Positions 22,285 to 31,492 of a stretch of 34,248 bases of DNA are shown in pieces. Positions within the stretch are counted from its first letter, which is position 1, and each line of letters begins with the position of its first letter. The notes below the pieces were generated by a model, which was given only the letters and a program-made list of their open reading frames with translations, made no database searches and was not told the DNA's origin. A program made the position numbers and the translations under genes. Source of the DNA: Candidatus Poseidoniales archaeon (lineage in GTDB: Archaea > Thermoplasmatota > Poseidoniia > Poseidoniales > Poseidoniaceae); NCBI GenBank assembly GCA_003602415.1, contig QQSK01000006.1, forward strand, positions 20,738 to 54,985, in the 5' to 3' direction.

Positions 22285-23781
22285 ATGAAGGTAGTAGTAG
22301 ACACCAATGCAAACATCAACGGAACTCTTGTTTTGCCAGTATGGCAAGATAGCAAAGGTATGGTATCTGGCACAGAAGCAGGTGTCCATCGAAGTCTGAA
22401 AAATCAAATCGAAGTAGTGCTTGGAGATGGCGATTTCAAAGCTAAATCTGGTACTGCAATGACTCTGGCTGGTACGGAAGGCGGTAAGGCACTTCTAATC
22501 GGACTAGGAAAGGAAGATGACGCAACCCTACAATCGATGCGTGAAGCAGGTGCAAAAGTCACTGCTAGCCTTTCTAAGATTCACGGCAAGACCGTGACAG
22601 TCAAATTCTGTGGAGTAGATGTCGACCGAATGGGAGCATTTGTAGAAGGTATGATCTTGAGAGATTATTCGTATGACAAATACAAATCCAAAGATGATGA
22701 TGACGATTCAGATGATTCAGAAATCACAGCCCATGTTACATGTGAAGATGAAAAGACAGCTGCTTTAGGAAAGTCTGCTGAAATCTCATCTGCAGTTGCT
22801 TCAGGAGTTTACTTAGCTCGCGACCTTGGTAACGCACCTCCTAACGACCTCTATCCTATGGCTTTCGCAGAGCAGGCAATTGCATTTGGTGAAAAGCATG
22901 ACAATGTTAGCGTTAAAATCATCAATTACGATGAAGCAAGGTCCATGGGAATGGGAGGGCTTGTTGGAGTCGGTATGGGTTCCTATCGCAAACCATGTAT
23001 GGTAATCTTCGAAATTAATGGAGACCAACCAGGTCCAAGTCCATGTATTGTTGGAAAGGGAATAACATTCGACACAGGCGGTATTTCTCTTAAGCCACCG
23101 CCCTCAATGGATGAGATGAAGTACGATATGCACGGCTCTGCTACAACCTTCGGGCTGATGCAAGCACTCGTTGCAAGTGGACACAAGGACCGCGTAATCG
23201 GAGTGACATGCATGGCTGAAAACATGCCTTCCTCAAACGCACAACGCCCTGGTGATGTAATTACAACCTACTCAGGTAAGACAGTTGAAGTGTTGAACAC
23301 CGATGCTGAAGGCAGATTGGTTCTTTCTGATGGACTGTGGTATACTGGTACACAATTGAATCCTTCATACATTATCGATTTGGCCACACTGACAGGTGCT
23401 TGTGTAGTTGCTTTAGGTCACGAAGCAAGTGGTCTATGGTCTAACAACGATGAACTCCTGAACAATATCAAAGAGGCAGGGGAGCACTGTGGCGAAATCG
23501 CATGGCCTATGCCATTATTCAAGGCCTTTGAGAAGGAAATGACCGATTCAAAGATTGCAGATGTACGCAACTTGGGAGCAGGTCGCTGGGGCGGATCAAA
23601 CACCGCTGCAGCATTCCTAAAGCAATTCATCCCTAACGCTGATGGAACCGACGAACAGATTCCTTGGGCGCATTTGGATATTGCAGGAACCGCTTGGGGT
23701 GCAAAGACCAACAAGTTGGTCAAGAACGGTGCAACTGGAATTCACGTCAGAACTCTTCACCATTTGATTACTGGACAGTAA
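22285..23781 (+). CDS. pepA: Leucyl aminopeptidase (M17, cytosol type)
   Basis: This 498-residue dizinc aminopeptidase removes N-terminal residues from peptides in the cytosol and usually forms hexamers. Metal and catalytic residues are in the canonical order: GKGITFDTGG (Lys259, Asp264), MKYDMHGSA (Asp281) and NTDAEGRLVL (Asp340, Glu342, Arg344). The N-terminal domain has the usual LAP fold sequence plus an acidic run (KSKDDDDDSDDSE) near residues 134-147 that is not typical. GGTGA four bases upstream supports the start. Following a surface carboxypeptidase, it would complete degradation of imported peptides. Its stop abuts the stop of the convergent aminotransferase gene. Confidence 0.95.
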   Translation: MKVVVDTNANINGTLVLPVWQDSKGMVSGTEAGVHRSLKNQIEVVLGDGDFKAKSGTAMTLAGTEGGKALLIGLGKEDDATLQSMREAGAKVTASLSKIHGKTVTVKFCGVDVDRMGAFVEGMILRDYSYDKYKSKDDDDDSDDSEITAHVTCEDEKTAALGKSAEISSAVASGVYLARDLGNAPPNDLYPMAFAEQAIAFGEKHDNVSVKIINYDEARSMGMGGLVGVGMGSYRKPCMVIFEINGDQPGPSPCIVGKGITFDTGGISLKPPPSMDEMKYDMHGSATTFGLMQALVASGHKDRVIGVTCMAENMPSSNAQRPGDVITTYSGKTVEVLNTDAEGRLVLSDGLWYTGTQLNPSYIIDLATLTGACVVALGHEASGLWSNNDELLNNIKEAGEHCGEIAWPMPLFKAFEKEMTDSKIADVRNLGAGRWGGSNTAAAFLKQFIPNADGTDEQIPWAHLDIAGTAWGAKTNKLVKNGATGIHVRTLHHLITGQ

Positions 23782-25254
23782 TTATTGAGTGAAATGTTTG
23801 ATAGCATTCCTAGTGATATTGATAACTAGATCAATTTCTTCACTTGTAATATTGAAGTGAGGCGTGTATCGCAGAGCGTTGATTCCTCCATGGATAACAC
23901 CTAGTCCATTCTTTCTGCACCATACTTCAACATCGTCGAATCCAACAACCTGCATCTTGGTAGGTTCCAGTTCTGCTGAAATAAGCAATCCAGTACCTTG
24001 TACCTTAGTGATAGTTCCTGGTAATTCTTCAGATAGCGCATTGAGTTTCTCAACAAACTCACGACCCCTGTCGCGAATGTTTTGTCTTAATTCAGGAGTA
24101 ATTCTCTCTAGTACAGCAACCGCAGTTTCCAATGCCCGAGGGTTGGTAGTCATCGTATTTCCATAGATTCCAACAACATATAGTTCAGCTGCTCTATCAT
24201 TTAATCCAAGTACAGAAAGAGGGTACTGGCCAGCATTGAGCGCCTTAGACCAAGTCTCTAGATCAGGGGCTTCAGCATCTTGGAATCCTTCATAATCAAC
24301 TACCGAAAGTGTACCTTGTCCTCTAATGCCTGCTTGTATAGAGTCAATAATTAGCATAGAACCATTTTCATTGGTCAATCTTCGTGCTTCATCATAGAAG
24401 TCTCTGTCAATACATTGACCAGGGTTTCCTTCACCTTGAACAGGCTCAATAGACATAGATTCGATGAAAAATCCATCTTCTTCTGCTTTAGCGAACGCTG
24501 CTCGCAGTGCTTCGATGTTGTTAGAAGGAACTAGAATCAGGTTATCTCTTTCAGAGAATGTCTTCAGATTTTTGTCATAAGTGCCTTTACATGAATGTGA
24601 AATTTGTGCTGGTCTATCTGTTCTACCATGAAACGCTCTTTCAATCGCTAACAATTTGACAGGCTTTCCTTCATGTCGACCTCCGGGTCCAGTCATCATT
24701 TTTGAGTTGACATCGCAAATCCTCATCGCCACAGTCATCGATTCAGAACCTGAGTTCATGCAAATGAATTTGGAGAAGGGACAGCTTCCTCTAGTGTGTC
24801 CTAATTCCTTTTTCAGAGCCGCAGCCATTCTGGCTTGACTAAATGAAGGAGTCATCACATTAGCCATGACGTGATTTTGGCTCATGACCTCAATGATATC
24901 TCCAGGTCCATGACCTCCTCCAAGCATTCCATAACCTCCATTATCATGAATAACTGCGCCATGAGAAGTTACAATCCAAGGGCCTCTTCCTGAAATTGCA
25001 ACATAAGGGTTCACGGTTGCAGGGGCATAGAAGTTGACAAAATCTTCTTGCAGAAGCGAAACTAGTGTAGTTTCATCTTGCTTTAACATAAATGCAGCAA
25101 TCTCGCTTTGCTTACTCAAGCCTTCTTCTATTGCGAGTCTTAGAGAGGAGTCTCGACTTGCAAAATCAGAAATCACATCGTCAGGTAAACCAATAGTTAC
25201 CGCATCTCCGCTAGCGGCCCGCATTTGTTCCAGCATTGCGATTACATCTGCCAT
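23782..25254 (-). CDS. Class-III PLP-dependent aminotransferase
   Basis: This 490-residue fold-type I transaminase has an N-terminal ~80-residue helical extension. NSGSESMTVAMR (~167-178) is the phosphate-binding region, ERAFHGRT precedes the substrate pocket, LIIDSIQAGIRGQG contains the Asp (~304) that contacts the pyridine nitrogen, and TWSKALNAG holds the PLP-binding Lys (~337). In most class-III enzymes the Asp segment reads DEVQTGxGRTG; here it reads DSIQAGIRGQG. Family members act on omega-amino groups of ornithine, lysine, 4-aminobutyrate or related compounds; the substrate here is not clear. The start at 25254 is chosen over an upstream ATG at 25287 because the extra residues look non-coding. 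Confidence 0.88.
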   Translation of the reverse strand: MADVIAMLEQMRAASGDAVTIGLPDDVISDFASRDSSLRLAIEEGLSKQSEIAAFMLKQDETTLVSLLQEDFVNFYAPATVNPYVAISGRGPWIVTSHGAVIHDNGGYGMLGGGHGPGDIIEVMSQNHVMANVMTPSFSQARMAAALKKELGHTRGSCPFSKFICMNSGSESMTVAMRICDVNSKMMTGPGGRHEGKPVKLLAIERAFHGRTDRPAQISHSCKGTYDKNLKTFSERDNLILVPSNNIEALRAAFAKAEEDGFFIESMSIEPVQGEGNPGQCIDRDFYDEARRLTNENGSMLIIDSIQAGIRGQGTLSVVDYEGFQDAEAPDLETWSKALNAGQYPLSVLGLNDRAAELYVVGIYGNTMTTNPRALETAVAVLERITPELRQNIRDRGREFVEKLNALSEELPGTITKVQGTGLLISAELEPTKMQVVGFDDVEVWCRKNGLGVIHGGINALRYTPHFNITSEEIDLVINITRNAIKHFTQ

Positions 25255-25338
25255 GTACAAAAGGCGAAGCAGGCGTATATTCAACATTGCCCTATTGCTG
25301 TTCTATTACGGTGCAACATTGTGAAAATCAATGGCCAA

Positions 25339-25384
25339 TTTATACCACAATTGTATGTTAAACATTCCATGTAGGGGATTTTAT
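25339..25384 (+). promoter_or_regulatory. TATA-like elements in the 157-base divergent gap before the 25412 gene
   Basis: TTTATA at 25339-25344 and TTTTAT at 25379-25384 are both AT-rich box A candidates for the membrane-protein gene. The second is about 28 bases before the ATG and would give a nearly leaderless transcript. No gene is visible in 25255-25411. Confidence 0.3.
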
Positions 25385-25411
25385 CATAACTAAATCTGAT
25401 TTGGTAAGTTT

Positions 25412-27142
25412 ATGGAAGGGAGTAGTAAGATTGACCACACCGCTCTCGACCATGGATTCTTCCAGTTCACACTCCCTCATACTTGGACAGGTATCATTTT
25501 CTGGGGCTTAGCAGCATTTATTCTCCTGTTTTCAGGAGTTTTAGTTATCATCAGTATGAGTATTCCTGATGTACCGCCAATTTCTGATGCCACAATAATT
25601 TCGTCTTTGGATGAAATTAACGACGAAGACTCTGTTGAACTGGGAGTTGGTTGGGAGAACCAAGGGGCCACAGCAAATTTTGCAGTTATCGAAGTGGAAA
25701 TTGTGGAAGGTACGCTTGTCCATGGTTATTGGGAGTATGATGCCGATGGCGAAAATTGTACTGATTATGTCGATGTCTATGAAGATCCATTGACTTTGCA
25801 AACCTTGAATGGTGAAGAGACATTTGTAATGGGATGGTCTAATGAAATGGGAACAGAAGTTTCTACAATCAGTCGTAGTTGTTCTAATAGATACGATGAT
25901 TGGTTTGTACAAGAAGGAGACATAATCGAAATATTCCTAGTGAAATACAATGAAAATTATTCGATACTTTCAGTAGGAGCAGAGGGTTTAGAGCCGGGTG
26001 AAAGAACCGAAAGGGAAGACGCACAGAGATTTGCATTACTCGGCATTATTATTGCATCGTTAATCATGATGATAACTACTCCAACCTCACTCTCAGATGA
26101 CATTAAGAAATTGAGAACAAGGTGGAACAATTTGCCATTTGTTGACTCTCCGCCATTTGTAGATGGTAAACGATATTCTCTGAAAGCTGGTGTTGGCCCA
26201 ATAAGGCCTGTAGATGACAATGATTGGGTTATTCCCCCTCCTGGGTTTGAAACATGGCCTGAAAATCTGTATGAACAACAGGAAGATGGAGCGATGATCG
26301 AAGAACATCCTTTGGTTATAGGAACTCCTACTCCTGCGACTTTCACTCTTTATTCAATAAACGGAATTATTTTCATTGCAACATCTTTGTGGTTGGTTAG
26401 TGATTTAATAGCAAGACACAGTGATGATTTTCAAATTTTGTTAGGCCAAATCCTACGCATAGTGGTCATTATATTCAATTTAATCTGGCTAATTTTCGCT
26501 TGGAGAAAATGGAAATTGACTCACAACATTATCGATACCCCAACCAGCAAAGTCAGAGGTGTAGCAGTAGGTCCGGCAGAGTTGGTCGGTCAAGTTAGAC
26601 CGGGCCCTGATGGAACATTGACGGTCGATGTCGGTGGAAATTCAAATCGTCGCGTGGAAGGTATTGTTTCGTTCAGATGGAAAGAAGAAGAATATGTTTG
26701 TACTAAAGACAGCGACGGTAAAGAATCTTGTTCTTGGAATACTAGAAGGGATATTGATGGCAATACAAGATTCATTCTTCACGATGGTTCTGGCGGAATC
26801 TTAGTCGAACCCTCATCATGGAAAAAACCGTTTCATGGTTCTCCTTTACACATTTGGGAGGCCGGAAGGTGGCGTTGGACAATATGGGCTTTAGGCGCAG
26901 GAGATCCAATCTATTGTTTGGGTCGAGTCGAAACTCGGACCTCTGCTGAAAAGGAAGAAGGTCTTGATACATCAATTCCTAACGCCAATCTAATTGTTAG
27001 AGGAAACAAAGACATAGGCATGCAGGTTCATCTCAAGAGAGGAACCGAATTATCGGTTATTTCAGGCCTAAGGTCCACCACTGAAGCAATAATTGCACCA
27101 CTGGTCATGTTGACCTTTAGCGCCATACCATTCCTGTGGTGA
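25412..27142 (+). CDS. Multi-pass membrane protein of unknown function
   Basis: I do not recognise this 576-residue protein. Hydrophobic segments are visible near residues 28-52 (IIFWGLAAFILLFSGVLVII), 208-228 (LLGIIIASLIMMITTP), 310-335 (INGIIFIATSLWLVSDL), 345-365 (IVVIIFNLIWLIFAW) and at the C-terminus (IIAPLVMLTFSAIPFLW). Between the first two lies an acidic domain that includes two to three Cys. Between the fourth and last lies a ~190-residue beta-rich domain with many Trp (EEEYVCTKDSDGKESCSWNT, then HIWEAGRWRWTIWALGAGDP). The latter's layout resembles membrane-bound ubiquitin-ligase-like or signalling scaffolds only vaguely, so no function is proposed. Its TGA stop is joined to the dnaK stop within TGATCA. 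Confidence 0.75.
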   Translation: MEGSSKIDHTALDHGFFQFTLPHTWTGIIFWGLAAFILLFSGVLVIISMSIPDVPPISDATIISSLDEINDEDSVELGVGWENQGATANFAVIEVEIVEGTLVHGYWEYDADGENCTDYVDVYEDPLTLQTLNGEETFVMGWSNEMGTEVSTISRSCSNRYDDWFVQEGDIIEIFLVKYNENYSILSVGAEGLEPGERTEREDAQRFALLGIIIASLIMMITTPTSLSDDIKKLRTRWNNLPFVDSPPFVDGKRYSLKAGVGPIRPVDDNDWVIPPPGFETWPENLYEQQEDGAMIEEHPLVIGTPTPATFTLYSINGIIFIATSLWLVSDLIARHSDDFQILLGQILRIVVIIFNLIWLIFAWRKWKLTHNIIDTPTSKVRGVAVGPAELVGQVRPGPDGTLTVDVGGNSNRRVEGIVSFRWKEEEYVCTKDSDGKESCSWNTRRDIDGNTRFILHDGSGGILVEPSSWKKPFHGSPLHIWEAGRWRWTIWALGAGDPIYCLGRVETRTSAEKEEGLDTSIPNANLIVRGNKDIGMQVHLKRGTELSVISGLRSTTEAIIAPLVMLTFSAIPFLW

Positions 27143-29029
27143 TCAGTCTTCGTCTTCGTCGACTACTTCGAAATCAGCATCGACAACTCCGTCATCTGAG
27201 GAACTTTCTCCGGCTTCTTCTTGTTCAGCCATTTCAGCAGCAGCAGCCTCGTACAACTTGGCAGAGATGGCGTGCATTCCTTCTTCGATTTCCTTGACCT
27301 TAGCCTGAACAGCAGCCTCGTCGATTTCATCAAGTTCCTTAGCAACTCCTTCCTCATTCTGAAGTAGGGCCTCTAGTTCGTCAACCTTGGATAGAACCGG
27401 TTCCTTATCCTCATCACTGAGTTTCTCGCCAGCCTCATCGATTGTTCTTCGTGTTTGATAGACAATTTGGTCAGCCATGTTTCTCATTTCGACTTGAGCC
27501 TTCAATCTCTTGTCAGCTTCTGCAAATTCTTCAGCTTCAGCAATCTTTGCTTGGATTTCATCTTCGCTTAGTGAGGTATCAGATTCAATCTTGATAGATT
27601 GTTCCTTTCCAGTACCTTTGTCCTTAGCAGATACATTGACAATACCGTTTGCATCGATGTCGAATGTGACTTCGATCTGAGGTACTCCGCGTGGAGCAGG
27701 TGGTATTCCCATAAGGTGGAATTGTCCCAGGCTTACGTTATCCTTGGCAAATTCTCTCTCACCTTGTAGTACATGGATTTCAACTGCTGGCTGATTATCG
27801 CTAGCAGTAGAGAATACTTCCGAGCGTCGGCTTGGAATGGTTGTATTTCTTTCAATCATGGTAGTAGTGACTCCACCAAGGGTTTCAATACCCAGGGTTA
27901 GAGGGGTTACGTCAAGTAGAAGAATGTCTGAAACACCTTCATCTCCTGCAATAATTCCTGCTTGTAGTGCAGCACCCATAGCCACTGCTTCATCTGGGTT
28001 AATTCCCTTGAATGGTGACTTTCCAGTTTCTTTTTCGATTGCGGTTTGAACAGCAGGGACTCGTGTAGAACCGCCGACTAAAATCACCTTGTCAACCTCT
28101 CCCTTCGAGATTCCAGCATCCTTCATTGCCTGCCTTGTAGGCTTCATTGTTTTCTCGACAAGAGGAGCGATCAGCTCTTCGAATTTAGAACGGGAAACGG
28201 TGATGTCCAAATGTTCAGGTTGTCCATCCTTCATTGTAATGAATGGTAGATTAATCTGTGATTGACCGGTTCCTGATAACTCGATTTTCGCCTTTTCAGC
28301 GGCTTCTTTGAGCCTGCTCATAGCTTGTACATCTTTAGCCAAATCAATCCCAGAGGATTTCTTGTATTCAGCAACCAGGTAGTCGATAAGGACCTCATCA
28401 AAGTCATCTCCTCCTAATTTGTTATTTCCTGCGGTAGCCTTTACCTCGATCTGAGGTTGTCCATCCACGTCATAAATCTCAAGCACAGATACATCAAAAG
28501 TACCGCCACCCAAATCGTAGACCAAGATTGTCTGGTCTTCTTCTTTGTCAACACCGTATGCTAGAGCAGCAGCAGTTGGTTCATTGATGATTCTCAATAC
28601 TTCGAGTCCGGCAATACGACCAGCATCTTTGGTTGCCTTTCTTTGAGCATCTGTGAAATAAGCAGGACATGTAATTACGGCCTGCTTAACAGTAGTTCCT
28701 AGGTATGCTTCAGCATCTGCTTTGAGCTTTTGTAGAATAAATGCTGAAATCTCCTGGGGGGTATAATCTGAATCGTCTACCTTTGTTGACCAATCAGTAC
28801 CCATGTGTCTCTTGACTGAAATCATGGTTCTCTCGTGATTTGTTACCGCTTGTCTTTTTGCAGTAACTCCGACCATTCTTTCTCCACCGTCTTTCGAAAA
28901 CGCTACCACAGATGGTGTTGTTCTCGCTCCTTCTGCATTTGCTATAACAATCGCTTCACCATTCTCGATAGTAGCTACACAAGAATTGGTTGTTCCAAGG
29001 TCTATTCCAATAACGCTATTTTTTGCCAT
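27143..29029 (-). CDS. dnaK: Chaperone DnaK (Hsp70)
   Basis: This 628-residue Hsp70 has the full set of motifs: [13 protein letters not shown] at the N-terminus (phosphate 1), [24 protein letters not shown] (phosphate 2), the interdomain linker [10 protein letters not shown], the peptide-binding beta domain, and an acidic tail ending [12 protein letters not shown]. After KRHMGTD the sequence runs straight to [11 protein letters not shown] without the ~25-residue insert of proteobacterial DnaK, so it is of the Gram-positive/archaeal form. Archaeal DnaK genes are generally regarded as acquired from bacteria. The start at 29029 has GTGA five bases upstream. DnaJ and GrpE are not in the window. 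It follows a small heat-shock-like gene by 19 bases, suggesting co-transcription. Confidence 0.96.
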   Translation of the reverse strand: MAKNSVIGIDLGTTNSCVATIENGEAIVIANAEGARTTPSVVAFSKDGGERMVGVTAKRQAVTNHERTMISVKRHMGTDWSTKVDDSDYTPQEISAFILQKLKADAEAYLGTTVKQAVITCPAYFTDAQRKATKDAGRIAGLEVLRIINEPTAAALAYGVDKEEDQTILVYDLGGGTFDVSVLEIYDVDGQPQIEVKATAGNNKLGGDDFDEVLIDYLVAEYKKSSGIDLAKDVQAMSRLKEAAEKAKIELSGTGQSQINLPFITMKDGQPEHLDITVSRSKFEELIAPLVEKTMKPTRQAMKDAGISKGEVDKVILVGGSTRVPAVQTAIEKETGKSPFKGINPDEAVAMGAALQAGIIAGDEGVSDILLLDVTPLTLGIETLGGVTTTMIERNTTIPSRRSEVFSTASDNQPAVEIHVLQGEREFAKDNVSLGQFHLMGIPPAPRGVPQIEVTFDIDANGIVNVSAKDKGTGKEQSIKIESDTSLSEDEIQAKIAEAEEFAEADKRLKAQVEMRNMADQIVYQTRRTIDEAGEKLSDEDKEPVLSKVDELEALLQNEEGVAKELDEIDEAAVQAKVKEIEEGMHAISAKLYEAAAAEMAEQEEAGESSSDDGVVDADFEVVDEDED

Positions 29030-29048
29030 ATTTTCACTTCCATGCCGA

Positions 29049-29750
29049 TTAGAAAATCGGTATTCCTCCATCTTCATCGTCATCATCGTCGTCAGCAAGA
29101 TCTACGCTTACATCCGATGTGACAGGAGAATGATCATCATCGATTCCATCATCGATATTTTCTGTTTCTTTTTCCAAGGCAGAGCCTTGAGGGGTTAATT
29201 TGAGAGTAATGTCCAGTATGCCATTGTTCAGAGACCAGTTTACCACATCATCGCACTGATGAGGTAACTCAATTTGAGCTAATGGTGGTTCAGTAGGATC
29301 AGATAGAACTTGTAGTACTTCTCCACCACTCGAAAGCGCAACCTCGATTTCCTCTAGGTCTTCTCTTGTTGAGAAGTCTACTGTAATCGACATATTCCAA
29401 CCCGATAGATAGATGTCATCGGCTGGTAGTTTCACAATATCGTTGGTAGGCAAATCATCATCGATATCAACCACTGCAGGGGAAGCATCCACTTTCACAT
29501 CGACACCCAAATTGGATAACATTTCGTCCATCGGCATTCCAGATTGGAAGAGTTTCATGATATTCGACATATCGAAATTGAAATTGACATCTCCTTTGGC
29601 CAGTTTTTCTGGGTCGATTCCCATAGCATCGAACTGAGAACGGAATTGATTCAGCATAGCGCGAAGTTGTGCGGTATCTACAGGCATACCCATGTTCTTG
29701 AACACCTCTGCCATCTTTTCAATCATCTTTTCTTCCCAATCTTCGGCCAC
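29049..29750 (-). CDS. Hsp20/alpha-crystallin-like protein in the dnaK operon
   Basis: This 233-residue protein begins with a Met-rich helical region ([20 protein letters not shown], later [14 protein letters not shown]). A beta-rich domain at ~110-190 has the features of an alpha-crystallin or CS-like fold: [20 protein letters not shown], then [17 protein letters not shown], whose NNGILDI corresponds to the conserved NGVLxI strand. A long acidic linker follows, and the last residues GGIPIF contain the I-x-I motif that small heat-shock proteins use to dock subunits. The start is a GTG at 29750 with GGTGA five bases upstream; another GTG lies three codons earlier. Sharing an operon with dnaK suggests a holdase or co-chaperone role. 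Confidence 0.75.
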   Translation of the reverse strand: MAEDWEEKMIEKMAEVFKNMGMPVDTAQLRAMLNQFRSQFDAMGIDPEKLAKGDVNFNFDMSNIMKLFQSGMPMDEMLSNLGVDVKVDASPAVVDIDDDLPTNDIVKLPADDIYLSGWNMSITVDFSTREDLEEIEVALSSGGEVLQVLSDPTEPPLAQIELPHQCDDVVNWSLNNGILDITLKLTPQGSALEKETENIDDGIDDDHSPVTSDVSVDLADDDDDDEDGGIPIF

Positions 29751-29759
29751 AGTTCTCAC

Positions 29760-29865
29760 CCACTACTTAACCATCGGTTGTATAGTCGGAGCAGTAGCCC
29801 ATATATGAAGTCAACGCTAACCATCTCTCAACAGTTTCAAGGCAAGTTAGTAAGTCGCAAGGGCG
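29760..29865. promoter_or_regulatory. Divergent promoter region between the dnaK operon and the thermosome
   Basis: This 106-base gap separates two divergent chaperone transcription units. CATATATG at 29800-29807 is palindromic and could serve as a TATA element in either direction; TGTATAG at 29780-29786 is a second candidate for the leftward genes. A joint heat-shock control region is plausible from position alone. No gene is visible. Confidence 0.4.
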
Positions 29866-31455
29866 ATGGCGGAAGAGACAATTCTCGAATCAACAGAGAG
29901 AACGAGCGGCAGCGAGGCGTTGCGCAAGAACGTTCAGGCCGCTATTGCTCTAGCAGGAGCAGTTCGTTCGACCTTAGGTCCAAAAGGACTTGACAAGTTA
30001 TTGGTAGATGACCAAGGACAAACCTTAGTCACCAATGATGGAGTTACTGTTTTGGAAAGTGCCAAGGTTGAGCATCCGGTTGCAAAGATGATCATCAATG
30101 CCTCATCCACTCAGGATAGAGTAGCGAGAGACGGAACTACTTCCACGGTAGTCATATGCGCTGAAATGCTGCGAAATGCGTGGCAATTAGTTAGACAGGG
30201 AGTTCATCCGGCGACCATAGCTAGAGGATTCGCTCAGGCAGAGAAGTTTGCATTAGAATCTTTGAAGGAATTGTCAATCGATGCTGATAGAAGTCAAATC
30301 CAATCTGCAATCGAAACCTCGTTGACTGGAAAGTTGGACAAAGCGATGGAAAAGCATCTTGCCAAATTATCGCTGGATGCAGGAGAAATTATCCTTACTG
30401 ATGGGCGAGCAGACCCAACTAGAGTCAAGATAATCAAGCAAAATGGTGGTTCAATGTTGGACACAGAACTGATTACTGGATTAGCATTGGCTAAGAGTCG
30501 TATTCATTCTGAAATGAAAGAGCGAGGAGGACCAGGATCAATTCTTATTCTCGATGGAGGCATTGAGAGAAAGCAGCCCCAATTCGAAGCCAAATTGAAT
30601 ATCACATCCACCGGGATGTTAGATGCTTTTAGAAAATCAGAATCTAAGTCTATTCTTTCACAAATAGATAATCTTGTAGAAATTGGTTGTGAATTACTAG
30701 CCTGCAAAGAAGGAATAGATGATGAAGCAAGACAAGCTTTACTCGACAATGGAATCCTAACATATAGGAGAGTGGAAAAGAAGGATTTGGATTTGCTTTC
30801 CAGAGCATGTGGAGCGAATTTGGTTCCTGATGCAAGCAGAGCGACCAAGCAAGACCTAGGCGCATTTATCAAAACCAGAGAAGAGTTACGCGGCGGCATC
30901 AATCATTGGATTCTCGATGCTGAAGATACTGGTGCTACTCTAATTGCTCGAGGAAGTACCGATGGTGTATTGGAAGAAGTCGACCGTTGTTTCGCAGATG
31001 GACTAGGAGTCGCTTGTCAATTGCTCGAAGAACCTACATTGTTACCGGGTGCAGGTGCAACTCAGGTTGCGCTTGCTCGTCGCCTTCGAAGGCATGCTGA
31101 ATCTGTTCCAGGGCGCGAGCAAATGGCGATTGAAGCATGGGCTGATGCACTCGAATCCATACCGAGAGCTCTAGCCGCAAATGCAGGATATGACGGTATT
31201 GATTCTCTTCTAAAACTAACAGCAGCGCATAATGATCAAGGAGATTTTATCGGGCTAGACCTAGATGATGGTGAGGCGAAGGACACAATCTCAAGAGGGA
31301 TTTTGGAACCTCTTAAGATAACCAAACAAGCGATATCTGGGGCGACTGAGGCGGCGATTAGTATTCTGAGAATTGATGACGTCTTATGGGCGCAAATGGA
31401 TGCACAAATCCCTGCTGAGGTAGAGGAGCGCCTCCAAGGGTTTGGAGCCGAGTAA
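29866..31455 (+). CDS. thsA: Thermosome subunit (group II chaperonin)
   Basis: This 529-residue subunit belongs to the archaeal ATP-dependent folding ring. Conserved blocks appear in order: RSTLGPKGLDKLLVDDQG, VTNDGVTVLES, HPVAKMII and DRVARDGTTSTVV, whose Asp is the catalytic residue of the GDGTT motif. Later come a LLPGAGATQVALARRL block and LAANAGYDGIDSLLKL. Several positions depart from the consensus: GDGTT reads RDGTT, and the GGGAxE block reads GAGATQ. The C-terminus (LQGFGAE) lacks the usual Gly-Gly-Met tail. This looks like a diverged subunit, possibly one of several in the genome. It is divergent from the dnaK operon across a 106-base gap. Confidence 0.94.
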   Translation: MAEETILESTERTSGSEALRKNVQAAIALAGAVRSTLGPKGLDKLLVDDQGQTLVTNDGVTVLESAKVEHPVAKMIINASSTQDRVARDGTTSTVVICAEMLRNAWQLVRQGVHPATIARGFAQAEKFALESLKELSIDADRSQIQSAIETSLTGKLDKAMEKHLAKLSLDAGEIILTDGRADPTRVKIIKQNGGSMLDTELITGLALAKSRIHSEMKERGGPGSILILDGGIERKQPQFEAKLNITSTGMLDAFRKSESKSILSQIDNLVEIGCELLACKEGIDDEARQALLDNGILTYRRVEKKDLDLLSRACGANLVPDASRATKQDLGAFIKTREELRGGINHWILDAEDTGATLIARGSTDGVLEEVDRCFADGLGVACQLLEEPTLLPGAGATQVALARRLRRHAESVPGREQMAIEAWADALESIPRALAANAGYDGIDSLLKLTAAHNDQGDFIGLDLDDGEAKDTISRGILEPLKITKQAISGATEAAISILRIDDVLWAQMDAQIPAEVEERLQGFGAE

Positions 31456-31492
31456 GGATACGCTCAAGAACGGCCTACGGTCTGCCTAGTAC

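Noticed and set aside
27143-29029. Possible complete DnaK-DnaJ-GrpE operon
   Set aside because: No J-domain (HPD) or GrpE-like sequence is present on either side within the window.
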